Assembly (NCBI RefSeq): GCF_900120295.1
Contig: NZ_LT635469.1
Coordinates: forward strand, 310,001-374,000
Direction of reading: 5' to 3'
Length of the DNA: 64,000 nt
DNA from: Blautia sp. Marseille-P3201T
Lineage (GTDB): Bacteria > Bacillota > Clostridia > Lachnospirales > Lachnospiraceae
The notes below the pieces were generated by a model, which was given only the letters and a program-made list of their open reading frames with translations, had not been told where the DNA came from and ran no database searches. Position 1 is the stretch's first letter. Each line of letters begins with the position of its first letter. Of the stretch, positions 55,719 through 63,834 are shown piece by piece. The translations under genes and the position numbers were made by a program.

Positions 55719-56327
55719 ATGGAATATAATATCAGAGTATATAAACCGGAATTGAAACAGGAAGAAGGAAAAATCAATAACCTGAAAGGATTTGCTACCA
55801 TTACCTTTGATGAGGCCTTCTGTGTGAAAAGCCTTGCAATTAAAGAGTCCTCGAAAGGAAATCTGTATCTGGATATGCCCCGTTACAGAGATTATGAAAC
55901 AGGGGAGTATGTTCCTTTTTTCCGGTTTACCGATAAGGAATTTCAAAAGGAAGTGTTGGATATCGTAAGGGAAGCCTATGAAAATATGACAGAAACGAAA
56001 ACAGACTGCAAGGGCAGTTGGGGAGAGGAAGAGCTGTATTACAATCTGAGTGTAAATCCGGTACAGGGAAGCGATACATTTAAGGCAGATGTTGCCATTC
56101 GTCTGCAGGACGTATTGGCAATCCAGCAGCTTCATGTGATCCAGGCATGGAACGGAAAAACTTTTGTAGGTATGCCTCAGAAAAATTCTGCAAAAGGAGA
56201 GAGGGAGGACATTGCCCATGCAGTCAATGCAGAATTTAAGGCAGATCTGGAAAGTGCAATCATGGACGAATACAATAAAAAGATGGAATATGCCAAAAGC
56301 CAGAAACAGCAGCGAAGAGGGAGATAG
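55719..56327 (+). CDS. SpoVG-like protein, tandem domains
   Basis: A 202-residue protein made of two SpoVG-type halves: residues ~1-90 (NLKGFATITFDEAFCVKSLAI) and ~105-185 (FKADVAIRLQDVLAIQQLHV, then KTFVGMPQKNSAKGEREDIA). SpoVG is a small DNA/RNA-binding regulator; ICE-borne homologues probably regulate element genes rather than sporulation. A basic tail (KQQRRGR) ends it. Preceded by AAAAGGAG 31 bases after the giant gene. Confidence 0.82.
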   Translation: MEYNIRVYKPELKQEEGKINNLKGFATITFDEAFCVKSLAIKESSKGNLYLDMPRYRDYETGEYVPFFRFTDKEFQKEVLDIVREAYENMTETKTDCKGSWGEEELYYNLSVNPVQGSDTFKADVAIRLQDVLAIQQLHVIQAWNGKTFVGMPQKNSAKGEREDIAHAVNAEFKADLESAIMDEYNKKMEYAKSQKQQRRGR

Positions 56328-56405
56328 GAGCGATTCATAAAAAGACTGGTATTTTTGGAACAATAATGGTAGAATGAAGAAAATATCAGCATGGGAGGAA
56401 ACAGT

Positions 56406-56645
56406 ATGCCAAGACGTAAAAAAGTAGAAAATCTTTCTCTTGAAGAAATGCTTATGAAGACAGAACAGGAGATTAAAACAACAGAGGCAGAATTAAAAGA
56501 ACTGCGTTTGAAAGCAAAAGAACTTAGGAAGAAGATTGAAGATAAACAAAAAGATGAAATCTTTAGCGCCTTACTTGCTTCCGGAAAAACGGTGGAAGAG
56601 GTAATGACATATTTAAAATCCGGTAATGAAGAAAAAGCGGAATAA
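56406..56645 (+). CDS. Small coiled-coil protein, DUF4315-like
   Basis: A 79-residue Lys/Glu-rich coiled coil (residues ~15-50) with a short C-terminal helix pair (DEIFSALLASGKTVEEVMTYL). ATG 56406 follows GGGAGGAAACAG; a -10-like TAGAAT lies about 35 bases before. It resembles the DUF4315 proteins at this position in Tn1549-like ICEs. Function unknown. It is the last backbone gene before the divergent cargo. Confidence 0.65.
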   Translation: MPRRKKVENLSLEEMLMKTEQEIKTTEAELKELRLKAKELRKKIEDKQKDEIFSALLASGKTVEEVMTYLKSGNEEKAE

Positions 56646-56653
56646 AATAAAGG

Positions 56654-56698
56654 AAAATGCCGTTACGGGTGATATTAAAACCTGTAGCGGCATTTTTC
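56654..56698. terminator. Bidirectional terminator
   Basis: AAAATGCCG (56654-56662) plus ACGGGT pairs with ACCTGT plus CGGCATTTTT (56688 on). It lies between convergent genes (the coiled-coil gene and the kinase on the minus strand). Confidence 0.85.
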
Positions 56699-57739
56699 TT
56701 ATTTAGGAGAGTCTGAGTTGATAAGCCAAACTTCAAAGGTACTGCCTACATGAAGGGTAGAAAACACGTGGATAAAGCCATATTGCCGGCTGATAATGTC
56801 TTGCGCCAGATGAAGCCCAACACCAACTCCCGGAAAGCTTTTGACAGAAGGAGAGCGGTAGAAGCGTTGGAAAAGTTTAGGGATTTCCGATTCTTTGATG
56901 CCGATACCGGAATCAGTGATTGCTATTTTGGTATAGTTTTCCAGGGTAAAAAGTTCTATGGAAATATGTCCATTTTCATTCGTGTATTTTACAGCATTAT
57001 CCAGGATATTATACAGCGCTTCGGAAGTCCATTTGGGATCATGATACGCCTTAAAGTCTTCTGAATAATTAAAAGTTATTTGAATGTTCTTCTGATCAGC
57101 CGCTAAAACGATATTTTCCAGAGCCATGAGAATGGTGTCACCAATCGTTTGATAACTTGGGGATAGTTTTATCACACCTGTTTCCAAACGGGATATTTTT
57201 ACAAGGGAAGAGATTAAAAATTCCAGCTTGTTCAGATGTGCAGTATTGGTGTGAAATAAGGTCTGTAGTTCCTGCGGTTTTGTAATGGCTTTTTCCATAG
57301 CGGACTCTGTCAGGCGCAGCGTGGTCATGGGGGTTTTTAACTGATGAGAAATATCAGAAATTAGCTGCTGGAGCTGTATCTTTTCGGCATTTACAGAATT
57401 TTTAGTGTTTTCCAATATACTGTACAGTCTTCCTAAATGATGGTTGATCTGTGATAGTAAAGTTTCGTCATACTTTTCATCAGGGGAAAAATAGGTTCCT
57501 TCAATCATACTGTCCAATGTTTTATGAAGTTCACGAGTAAACAAGGTGAGCTTGTGGAAAATCGTACAAAAGAGAATAAATACACAGATAAGCAGAAGGA
57601 AAGTGAAAATGGTAAAAAGCAAAAATACTTTAGGGTCTGACGTAAGTGTACGTAATATGATACAGGTTCCTGAAAATATCAACAGAAATAGCAGGGAAAC
57701 TATAATATATACTTTTTTTAAAGAAAATGTTTTTTTCAT
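56699..57739 (-). CDS. Histidine kinase of the cysteine-peptide cluster, BceS-like
   Basis: A 346-residue kinase with two membrane helices (about residues 9-30 and 37-62) joined by a loop of only a few residues, so it has almost no external sensor, as in BceS-type kinases. The HisKA site is ISDISHQLKTPMTTL, the N-box NILDNAVKYTNENG, and later GVGVGLHLAQDI. ATG 57739 begins two bases after the regulator stop; a GTG at 57748 would overlap it. It probably senses a peptide or the activity of the linked ABC transporter and phosphorylates the adjacent regulator. Confidence 0.92.
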   Translation of the reverse strand: MKKTFSLKKVYIIVSLLFLLIFSGTCIILRTLTSDPKVFLLFTIFTFLLLICVFILFCTIFHKLTLFTRELHKTLDSMIEGTYFSPDEKYDETLLSQINHHLGRLYSILENTKNSVNAEKIQLQQLISDISHQLKTPMTTLRLTESAMEKAITKPQELQTLFHTNTAHLNKLEFLISSLVKISRLETGVIKLSPSYQTIGDTILMALENIVLAADQKNIQITFNYSEDFKAYHDPKWTSEALYNILDNAVKYTNENGHISIELFTLENYTKIAITDSGIGIKESEIPKLFQRFYRSPSVKSFPGVGVGLHLAQDIISRQYGFIHVFSTLHVGSTFEVWLINSDSPK

Positions 57740-57740
57740 A

Positions 57741-58415
57741 TTAATCACCTATCCACATATATCCGGTTCCATAGATTGTTTTTATATAACGATGCCCGCT
57801 GGCTTCGATTTTCTTTCGGAGTCTGCTGATGGCAGTATTTAGGGAAGTATCACCTACAAAGTTTTCGGAGAAATCCCAGAGATGCTCAAGAAGCTGATCC
57901 CGTTTTAAAATATGCTTTTTATTCACAATAAAATATTGCAGAATACGGTACTCCAAAGGGGATAATTCCAGGGGAACTTTGTCCAGTGTCGCAGTCATTT
58001 GCGAGAAATTGATGCAGAGATTACCGTCTTCATATACGGTTTCCTTTTGTTTTTCTGTGATATATTTTGTTAAAACAGCTATTTTCTTTTGTAAGACGAC
58101 AGGTGAAAAAGGCTTTGTAATATAGTCATCAGCACCCAGGTCAAATCCTTTCACTATGTCATTTTCTAAATCATTTGCGGTTAAAAAGATAATACTGGCA
58201 GTTGATTTTTCTTTCAACTCTGAATATAATTCAAATCCATTTCCGTCAGGAAGGTTAATATCCAAAATCAGAAGAATGTAATGATACTGTTTTAAATATT
58301 CAAAGGCTTCTTTTGCATTATATGCAGAGTCAACAGTATAGCCCGCTGTCCGCAAGTTATAAGCCAGGGTATTATTTAAGGAGAAATCATCTTCAATAAT
58401 TAAGATACGGTGCAT
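57741..58415 (-). CDS. Response regulator of the cysteine-peptide cluster, OmpR family
   Basis: A 224-residue regulator: acidic pair D9-D10, phospho-acceptor D52 in LLILDINLPDG, lysine in DDYITKPF, and a winged-helix domain ending in IKTIYGTGYMW. The start at 58415 (MHRILIIEDD) follows GGAG; a longer frame upstream lacks support. It faces the phospholipase promoter, and the GTAA direct repeats with 11 bp spacing there are what an OmpR-type dimer binds. I predict it controls the three promoters at 58562, 59935 and 63835. Confidence 0.92.
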   Translation of the reverse strand: MHRILIIEDDFSLNNTLAYNLRTAGYTVDSAYNAKEAFEYLKQYHYILLILDINLPDGNGFELYSELKEKSTASIIFLTANDLENDIVKGFDLGADDYITKPFSPVVLQKKIAVLTKYITEKQKETVYEDGNLCINFSQMTATLDKVPLELSPLEYRILQYFIVNKKHILKRDQLLEHLWDFSENFVGDTSLNTAISRLRKKIEASGHRYIKTIYGTGYMWIGD

Positions 58416-58561
58416 AGTTTCCCACTCCTTCTGTTCTAAATTTCTAAGTTTTTCTATACCATAAAGAGCGTTTACGGTTTTCAAGATGTATTATAATTGT
58501 AAAAAATACAAAAGTAAATAATGATTTTTTTAGATAAAATATTTTTTTAAATGCACTAATT

Positions 58562-58593
58562 GTAATAATTTGGTAAGAATCGGCGGATATACT
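58562..58593 (+). promoter_or_regulatory. Regulated promoter A (before phospholipase)
   Basis: GTAATAAT (58562-58569) and GTAAGAAT (58573-58580) are direct repeats 11 bp apart, then exactly 7 bp, then -10 TATACT (58588-58593). They occupy the -35 region, as in activator-dependent promoters bound by OmpR-family dimers. The same layout recurs at 59935 and 63835. Confidence 0.75.
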
Positions 58594-58618
58594 GATAAGA
58601 AAAAAGGAGGTACTAGAT

Positions 58619-59461
58619 ATGAGGTGTAAAAAACTAGGGGTACTTTTGGCAATGGTTTTGGTAGGCGTTTCCGCAGCACCGGCATGGTCGGTATCGGCGG
58701 CAGAACCTCAGGGCTTACCGCAGCAGGTGCTGGATATTTCCAATGGTTCAGATGAAATTTACGGACCAGGTGCACCGATTGAGCATGTGGAAAATCCTGA
58801 TGAGCGGTTTAGCAGTGGCGGGGTAGATCATACACATCAGTATATCGTATCGAATGCCTTGAAGATTTTAAATAATGATAAAGGTTCCAGCGTCTTAAAT
58901 ACAAAAGCTGCTATGATATGTGAATATACAGACTGGCCAGATGTATTAGGAAATGAAACCGATTACGGAACGTTTGCAGGACATTTCTATGATCCGGATA
59001 CCGGAAAAAACTGGATGGGACAGAAAAATCCTACTGCACGAATCAGAGCAGAAACCTATTATCAAAGTGCAGTTGCAGCATATAAAGATGGATATACAGA
59101 TAAGGCAATGGAGTACATAGGAAAAGGAACACATTATGTATCAGATTTGAATGAGCCACATCATGCGTCTAACCTGACAGCAGTAAACAGTAATCATTCA
59201 GATTTTGAAAAATATGTGGACAAACATCGTACCGAATATACCATAGCAGGGAACAGCTTTGGCGTAGATGTTTATAGTAGTGCTGAGAATACAGCGGTAG
59301 GAGATATGCTTTATAGCGCTGCAAAAGATGCTAAAGCACTGGCTGGAATGGCACAGAATAAAGATACCTATGACTCAGCCGGAAATCAGTCAGTCCAAAA
59401 TGCAATAAAGACAGTAAGTAAGTACATTTACAAATTTGGTAAAGAAGTAGGTATTTATTAA
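58619..59461 (+). CDS. Secreted zinc-dependent phospholipase C-like enzyme
   Basis: A 280-residue exported protein. The signal peptide (basic start, LLAMVLVGVSAAPAW, cleavage near VSAA) is followed by a zinc phospholipase C domain. By spacing to the Bacillus cereus enzyme, zinc ligands are H73, D108, H122, H172, D176, H182, H193 and E197, in GHFYDPDTGKNW and THYVSDLNEPHHASN. The N-terminal tryptophan that normally completes a zinc site is not found at the expected position. It lacks the C-terminal membrane-binding domain of alpha-toxin. Strong AAAAGGAGG start. It is the first gene of the unit with peptides 1 and 2, so it is co-regulated with them. It may act on membrane lipids of competitors or host. 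Confidence 0.88.
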   Translation: MRCKKLGVLLAMVLVGVSAAPAWSVSAAEPQGLPQQVLDISNGSDEIYGPGAPIEHVENPDERFSSGGVDHTHQYIVSNALKILNNDKGSSVLNTKAAMICEYTDWPDVLGNETDYGTFAGHFYDPDTGKNWMGQKNPTARIRAETYYQSAVAAYKDGYTDKAMEYIGKGTHYVSDLNEPHHASNLTAVNSNHSDFEKYVDKHRTEYTIAGNSFGVDVYSSAENTAVGDMLYSAAKDAKALAGMAQNKDTYDSAGNQSVQNAIKTVSKYIYKFGKEVGIY

Positions 59462-59476
59462 ATAAGATGATTTGTG

Positions 59477-59486
59477 GTGACGTCAC
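59477..59486. promoter_or_regulatory. Perfect palindrome before peptide 1
   Basis: GTGACGTCAC (59477-59486) is a perfect 10 bp palindrome, flanked by TGT/ACA-like bases, between the phospholipase and peptide 1. No T run follows. It could be an operator or an RNA hairpin that adjusts peptide output. Confidence 0.35.
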
Positions 59487-59525
59487 ACTTTAAAATCATA
59501 AAATATCAGAAAGGAGGAAGGGACA

Positions 59526-59660
59526 ATGAAAGAACTGGAAAAGAAAATGCAGAACGAAAACTTTGATGTAGAAGTACAGTATTGTGATCCTGATAATTGC
59601 AAATATGATTGTATGGTTTCGGAAAATCATTGCAATTCGCATATTTCAACTTTGATGTAG
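59526..59660 (+). CDS. Cysteine peptide 1 (44 residues)
   Basis: ATG 59526 follows AAAGGAGGAAGGG. Charged N-terminus MKELEKKMQ, then FDVEVQYCDPDNC; cysteines at 20, 25, 29 and 36; ends in STLM. One of five paralogues sharing FDVE(V/T)QYCDPxxC and the C-x4-C-x3-C-x6/7-C pattern. No signal peptide, no double-glycine site, few Ser/Thr before the cysteines. In this copy the residue before the third cysteine pair is KYD where most paralogues have HD. Co-transcribed with the phospholipase. Function unknown. Confidence 0.8.
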   Translation: MKELEKKMQNENFDVEVQYCDPDNCKYDCMVSENHCNSHISTLM

Positions 59661-59702
59661 AATCAATTTGAAAGGCTGAATATATGTGAAGGGGAACAAG
59701 AG

Positions 59703-59837
59703 ATGAAAGAATTAGAAAAGAAAATGCAAAATGAGAATTTTGATGTAGAAGTACAGTATTGTGATCCTGACGATTGCACTCATGACTGTCTGATTGCACC
59801 AGATCATTGTAATACACATATTACACCTTATTGGTAA
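59703..59837 (+). CDS. Cysteine peptide 2 (44 residues)
   Basis: ATG 59703 follows AAGGGGAACAAG. Same leader as peptide 1 (MKELEKKMQNENFDVEVQYC), cysteines at 20, 25, 29 and 36, histidine between cysteines (CTHDC) and in CNTHIT, ending in Trp. Over 30 N-terminal residues it is nearly identical to peptide 1, also at the DNA level, so it is a recent tandem duplicate that differs mainly after residue 25. That pattern (constant front, variable back) is typical of precursor peptides. Confidence 0.82.
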   Translation: MKELEKKMQNENFDVEVQYCDPDDCTHDCLIAPDHCNTHITPYW

Positions 59838-59877
59838 AATCCAATTAAAGTAGTTTCTGAATTTTATCAGTAAAATG

Positions 59878-59919
59878 AAGGGGACATTTTCTCTATTATG
59901 AGTTAAATGTCCCCTTTTT
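59878..59919 (+). terminator. Terminator after peptide 2
   Basis: AAGGGGACATTT (59878-59889) pairs perfectly with AAATGTCCCCTT (59905-59916), followed by a T run. It closes the phospholipase-peptide unit. Confidence 0.9.
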
Positions 59920-59934
59920 ATTTTTTTTGTTTAG

Positions 59935-59966
59935 GTAATAATTCGGTAAGAATTAGGGGGTATGAT
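59935..59966 (+). promoter_or_regulatory. Regulated promoter B (before ABC transporter)
   Basis: GTAATAAT (59935-59942), GTAAGAAT (59946-59953) starting 11 bp later, 7 bp, then -10 TATGAT (59961-59966). Same layout as promoters A and C. Confidence 0.75.
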
Positions 59967-59993
59967 AAATTAAAACAAGGAGAGGTGAGAAAC

Positions 59994-60656
59994 ATGGAAT
60001 TGGTTAAAACATCAGATTTGAAAAAGTATTATCGTACCGGAGAGATTTGTGTGAAGGCATTGGATCAGGTCAATCTTTCTGTTGAAGAAGGTGAGTTTAT
60101 TGCTGTTGTTGGGCCGTCAGGCTGCGGTAAGACAACATTACTGAATATGCTGGGCGGATTGGATAATCCGACAGAGGGAACGGTTCTGATACATGGAAAA
60201 GATATAACAAAAATGAAATCGGAAGAACTGACGGTATATCGAAGAAAACATATCGGATTTGTATTTCAGAATTATAATCTTCTTCAAACACTGAATGTAA
60301 AAAGCAATATATTGTTACCACTTTATTTAGGGAACAGTAAAATTGATGAAGCATATTTTGAAGAGATTGTAGAAATTCTGGGTATTAAAAATAAGTTGAA
60401 AAATTTACCGAACACCTTATCGGGCGGACAGCAGCAGAGAGTTGCCATTGCCAGGGCAATGATTACGAAACCAGATATTGTCTTAGCAGATGAGCCGACA
60501 GGAAACCTGGATAGTGAATCCAGTGAAGAGGTTCTTAGGCTGCTCAGGGAGTCAGGGGAACGTTACAATCAGACGATTATCATGATTACCCATAGTAGAG
60601 AAATCGCAGAAACTGCATCAAGGATTATAAGAATGAGAGATGGTAAAATCGTATGA
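59994..60656 (+). CDS. ABC transporter ATPase, MacB/LolD type
   Basis: A 220-residue ATPase: Walker A GPSGCGKTT, Q-loop FVFQNYNLL, signature LSGGQQQRVAIARA, Walker B DIVLADEPTGNLDSES, H-loop MITHS. This is the short ATPase that pairs with FtsX-type permeases in peptide export, resistance or envelope remodelling. ATG 59994 follows GGAGAGGTGAG. The stop overlaps the permease start (ATGA). A second copy begins at 63891 with one base difference over the visible 110 bases. Confidence 0.93.
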   Translation: MELVKTSDLKKYYRTGEICVKALDQVNLSVEEGEFIAVVGPSGCGKTTLLNMLGGLDNPTEGTVLIHGKDITKMKSEELTVYRRKHIGFVFQNYNLLQTLNVKSNILLPLYLGNSKIDEAYFEEIVEILGIKNKLKNLPNTLSGGQQQRVAIARAMITKPDIVLADEPTGNLDSESSEEVLRLLRESGERYNQTIIMITHSREIAETASRIIRMRDGKIV

Positions 60657-63244
60657 GTAATGAAAAGAAAATAATCAAAGAAATGGTACAGGGTAATCTG
60701 AAGGTGAATAGAAAGAGAAATCTTCTTCTTGTATTGGCGATTACGTTAACTACCATTTTATTTACCTCAGTATTGGAAATTGGATTTGGCGGTATGCAAT
60801 CTATTCAGGAAACACAGTTAAGACTTTCGGGATTAAAAGCAGATGCAGAACTTCGATACTTGAATAAAGAACAGTTTCAGGAAGTTCAAAATTCGGAGTT
60901 GTTTGAAAGCGTGGGAGGAAGGATTCCAATCGCATTTTTGGAAGGAGAAACAAAGCGACCTATTGAAATAGACTATCTAGATAAAGGTGGTATGGAAGCT
61001 TATTATCTTTCTTTGAAAGAGGGGAAGATGCCAGAAGATGAGAAAGAAGTGCTTTTATCTGAGCAAGCATTGGAAGAACTGGGAATAAAAAAGGAAGTAG
61101 GAAGTTATGTTCCGGTGTCTTTTACATTAAGAGGTCAAGAATATAATTTTGATATGCGATTGGCAGGTTGGTATACAGGAAATCCTAAGGCTGATTTTTT
61201 AATTGTATCAGAAACATTTTTAGAACACAATCCTGAAGTGACAAAGAATACTTATGATGATGATAAAGAAGTGTCCGGAACATATTATGCTAGCGTTTGC
61301 ATGAAGAACACAAAAAATATCGAGCAAAACCTTAAAGAATATGTGAAAAGCCTTGGAGGACAAACTGAGGATTCTAATGGAAGAGAATATATTCACATAG
61401 CAGTGAACTATGTATTATATTCAGAAGATGGAAATACGGGATTGATTCTTTCGATATTCTTTTTTGCAGCGTTATTTATTTTATGTGGCTACCTATTGAT
61501 TTATAATATTTTTGATATAGGTGTTATGCAGGATATTCAGCAATTTGGAATAATGAAAACAATTGGAATGACAGGTAAACAAATCAAGAGATTAATGCGA
61601 AGACAGATGCTTTTTTTATCTCTTATCGGTATTCCGATTGGCTTGCTTCTGGGATATGGGCTAGGTGTCCTTTTGCTACCAGTCATTCTGAAAAACTGGG
61701 AATATAGTGAGGAAGAACTTACCATTGTACAATCAGTGCATCCAGCTATTTTTGCTTTAACAATTATTTTTGTATTAATTACAGTATTCTTAAGCATGAG
61801 AAGACCTTCTCAAAAAGCGGCTAAGTATTCTGCAATTGAAACAGCAAAATATACAGAGATAAAGAAAAAAACCGCTGAAAAAGATATTCGTTCTATTAGA
61901 AACATAGCAAAGAGTAATTTGCAAAGGAATAGGAAAAGAACGACTTTAGTGTTTACTTCACTTATATTAAGTATTATCTTTGTTAACTCTTTATGGATTA
62001 TTTCGAATAGTTTTGATGAAGAAAAATATATTAATGCACGAATGCGGAGGGACTATTTGATTGCATCTACAGACACTTTAAATCCGAGTGTTGGATATAT
62101 TAGATCTTCGGCGGCATTGAACGAGGAGGTCATGGAACAAGTAGAGAAAAATTCTATAGTCCAAAATGGTACTAGATTATATAAAAATACAGTAGATAAT
62201 TCTGACATAAGTTTTGAATGGGGCAATGAAGGAATTGAAATAAAAGAATATATGCCCAATGTAGAAGTTGATGGCGTAATTACAAATGAAGCAATAACAA
62301 ATTATGGACAGGTAACATTGTCAAAGGATGAAAAAGCATTATGTAATGTGTGTGGTATTTCTGAGAATTTTGTTGATAAAATGGAAATTTTAGATGGGGA
62401 AAGCAATATTGCCACCATTAAAGAAAAGCTAAAAAGTGGGAACTATATTTTGGCTGCTGTTTCTAAAAATACAAAGGGTGGTTATAGTAGTCAGGCATTA
62501 GAGAATTTACCAGATATTGGTGAAATAGTGACGATTTATAAGAATGGAAAACCACTGAAGAAAGCAGAAGTGCTATCACAAATTTTGGTAGTGGATTCAG
62601 AACAGATATCAGGAGATAGTTTAACTGGTGATAATACTATTTTAGGACCTTGGTTTTATTTAGGAGAAGATTTATTTAAAGAATTGTATGGAGAAGGCAA
62701 TTTAGTGAATTATTCTTTTGACGCAGATGAGAAAGATGCGCCTGCTGTACGAAGAATGTTGAACCAGATTTCACAAGAATTTTCAGATGTTGGATTTGAA
62801 ACTACAGAGCAAAGGCACTCTGAAATCGAAAATTATAAAGCACTGGTCAGAATACTGTGTGTTTTAATCGGAGGAATTTTAGGTGTGATTGGAATTGTAA
62901 ATCTTGTGAATATTATTTTTACAAATCTAATTGTGCGAAACCGAGAATTAGCAACATTTAGAAGCATAGGTGCAACAAAGAAACAGTTGCGTGAACTGAT
63001 TATAAGGGAGAGTATAGGATATGTTTTCTATGCTGCAGTTGGTGGCTTTATACTTGCAACACTAATCGGCATGACAGCAGTTAGGGGGATTTGTTCTTCT
63101 GTTTGGCTTTTTACTTTTCAATTTACATTACTTCCAGCAGCTATTGTCATAGTGTTGTACTTAATAATAGCTGTTATTGCTTCTGAGGCAGGGATTTATT
63201 TTTGGGAAAAAGGAAGTATTACAGAACGCCTCAGAAATTTGTAG
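60653..63244 (+). CDS. FtsX-family ABC permease, 863 residues
   Basis: A membrane protein with two FtsX halves: helix near residues 22-45, large external domain (~50-255), three helices (~258-385), then again a helix (~430-450), external domain (~455-720) and three helices (~728-855). The motif NRELATFRSIGATKKQLREL in the last loop is the FtsX coupling helix, and its counterpart FGIMKTIGMTGKQIKRLM is in the first half. Such permeases do not pump through a simple channel; they expel or release peptides or lipids using the external domains. It is followed directly by peptides 3-5, so transporter and peptides are made together. Confidence 0.9.
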   Translation: MSNEKKIIKEMVQGNLKVNRKRNLLLVLAITLTTILFTSVLEIGFGGMQSIQETQLRLSGLKADAELRYLNKEQFQEVQNSELFESVGGRIPIAFLEGETKRPIEIDYLDKGGMEAYYLSLKEGKMPEDEKEVLLSEQALEELGIKKEVGSYVPVSFTLRGQEYNFDMRLAGWYTGNPKADFLIVSETFLEHNPEVTKNTYDDDKEVSGTYYASVCMKNTKNIEQNLKEYVKSLGGQTEDSNGREYIHIAVNYVLYSEDGNTGLILSIFFFAALFILCGYLLIYNIFDIGVMQDIQQFGIMKTIGMTGKQIKRLMRRQMLFLSLIGIPIGLLLGYGLGVLLLPVILKNWEYSEEELTIVQSVHPAIFALTIIFVLITVFLSMRRPSQKAAKYSAIETAKYTEIKKKTAEKDIRSIRNIAKSNLQRNRKRTTLVFTSLILSIIFVNSLWIISNSFDEEKYINARMRRDYLIASTDTLNPSVGYIRSSAALNEEVMEQVEKNSIVQNGTRLYKNTVDNSDISFEWGNEGIEIKEYMPNVEVDGVITNEAITNYGQVTLSKDEKALCNVCGISENFVDKMEILDGESNIATIKEKLKSGNYILAAVSKNTKGGYSSQALENLPDIGEIVTIYKNGKPLKKAEVLSQILVVDSEQISGDSLTGDNTILGPWFYLGEDLFKELYGEGNLVNYSFDADEKDAPAVRRMLNQISQEFSDVGFETTEQRHSEIENYKALVRILCVLIGGILGVIGIVNLVNIIFTNLIVRNRELATFRSIGATKKQLRELIIRESIGYVFYAAVGGFILATLIGMTAVRGICSSVWLFTFQFTLLPAAIVIVLYLIIAVIASEAGIYFWEKGSITERLRNL

Positions 63245-63309
63245 ATAGGATGATTTACAGCATAAAAATGCTGATAAACCAGAAATATAAGTGAAAGGAG
63301 GCGGATAAT

Positions 63310-63444
63310 ATGTTAGAACTTGAAAAGAGAATGCAGGAAGAGCCTTTTGATGTAGAGGTTCAGTATTGTGATCCAGATGATTGTGCTCATGATTGTTTAA
63401 CAGCACCTGGACACTGTAACACACATTTTACTTCAATGTTATAA
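63310..63444 (+). CDS. Cysteine peptide 3 (44 residues)
   Basis: ATG 63310 behind GAAAGGAGGCGG. MLELEKRMQEEPFDVEVQYC, then cysteines 25, 29 and 36 with CAHDC and CNTH, ending in TSML. Closest to peptide 2 in the core and to peptide 1 at the end. Lies 65 bases after the permease stop in the same unit. Confidence 0.82.
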   Translation: MLELEKRMQEEPFDVEVQYCDPDDCAHDCLTAPGHCNTHFTSML

Positions 63445-63458
63445 GGAGGAACGTAACC

Positions 63459-63596
63459 ATGAAAGAATTAGAAAAGAAAATTCAGGAATTAGGATTCGAC
63501 GTAGAAACCCAGTATTGCGATCCGAGTGATTGCTATCATGACTGCTACGGTGAAGGCGTTAACAATTGTGATGCACATTTTACAGAAATTTGGTAA
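63459..63596 (+). CDS. Cysteine peptide 4 (45 residues)
   Basis: ATG 63459 behind AAGGAGGAACG, 14 bases after peptide 3. MKELEKKIQELGFDVETQYC, cysteines at 20, 25, 29 and 37 with CYHDC and a GEGVNNCDAHF segment one residue longer than in peptides 1-3, ending in Trp. With peptide 5 it forms a second subfamily. Confidence 0.82.
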   Translation: MKELEKKIQELGFDVETQYCDPSDCYHDCYGEGVNNCDAHFTEIW

Positions 63597-63613
63597 GACT
63601 GGAGGAACACTAT

Positions 63614-63751
63614 ATGGAAAAAATGGAGAAAAAAATCCAGGAAGTTGCATTTGATGTCGAAGTTCAGTATTGTGATCCAAGTGATTGTTATCACGATTGC
63701 AAACATGAAGGTGTCAATAACTGTGATGCCGATATGACAACAATCTGGTAA
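63614..63751 (+). CDS. Cysteine peptide 5 (45 residues)
   Basis: ATG 63614 behind GGAGGAACAC. MEKMEKKIQEVAFDVEVQYC, cysteines 20, 25, 29 and 37, CYHDC, then KHEGVNNCDAD and a C-terminal Trp. The histidine after the last cysteine in the other copies is Asp here. Sister of peptide 4. Confidence 0.82.
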   Translation: MEKMEKKIQEVAFDVEVQYCDPSDCYHDCKHEGVNNCDADMTTIW

Positions 63752-63772
63752 AAATTGACAAATTACAGAAAG

Positions 63773-63804
63773 TGGTTCTTGTTTTTAATGCAAGAACCAT
63801 TTTC
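63773..63804 (+). terminator. Terminator after peptide 5
   Basis: TGGTTCTTG (63773-63781) pairs with CAAGAACCA (63791-63799), then TTTT. It closes the transporter-peptide unit. Confidence 0.85.
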
Positions 63805-63834
63805 TAATTTTAGGATTAGATTTATTTTATGCCT

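Noticed and set aside
55719-56327. SpoVG-like gene as evidence of a sporulation locus
   Set aside because: It sits in the ICE backbone among transfer genes and has a tandem-domain form common on mobile elements.
59526-63751. Cysteine peptides as lanthipeptides or double-glycine bacteriocins
   Set aside because: There is no GG or GA cleavage site, very few Ser/Thr before the cysteines, and no LanM, LanB/C or peptidase-containing transporter in view.
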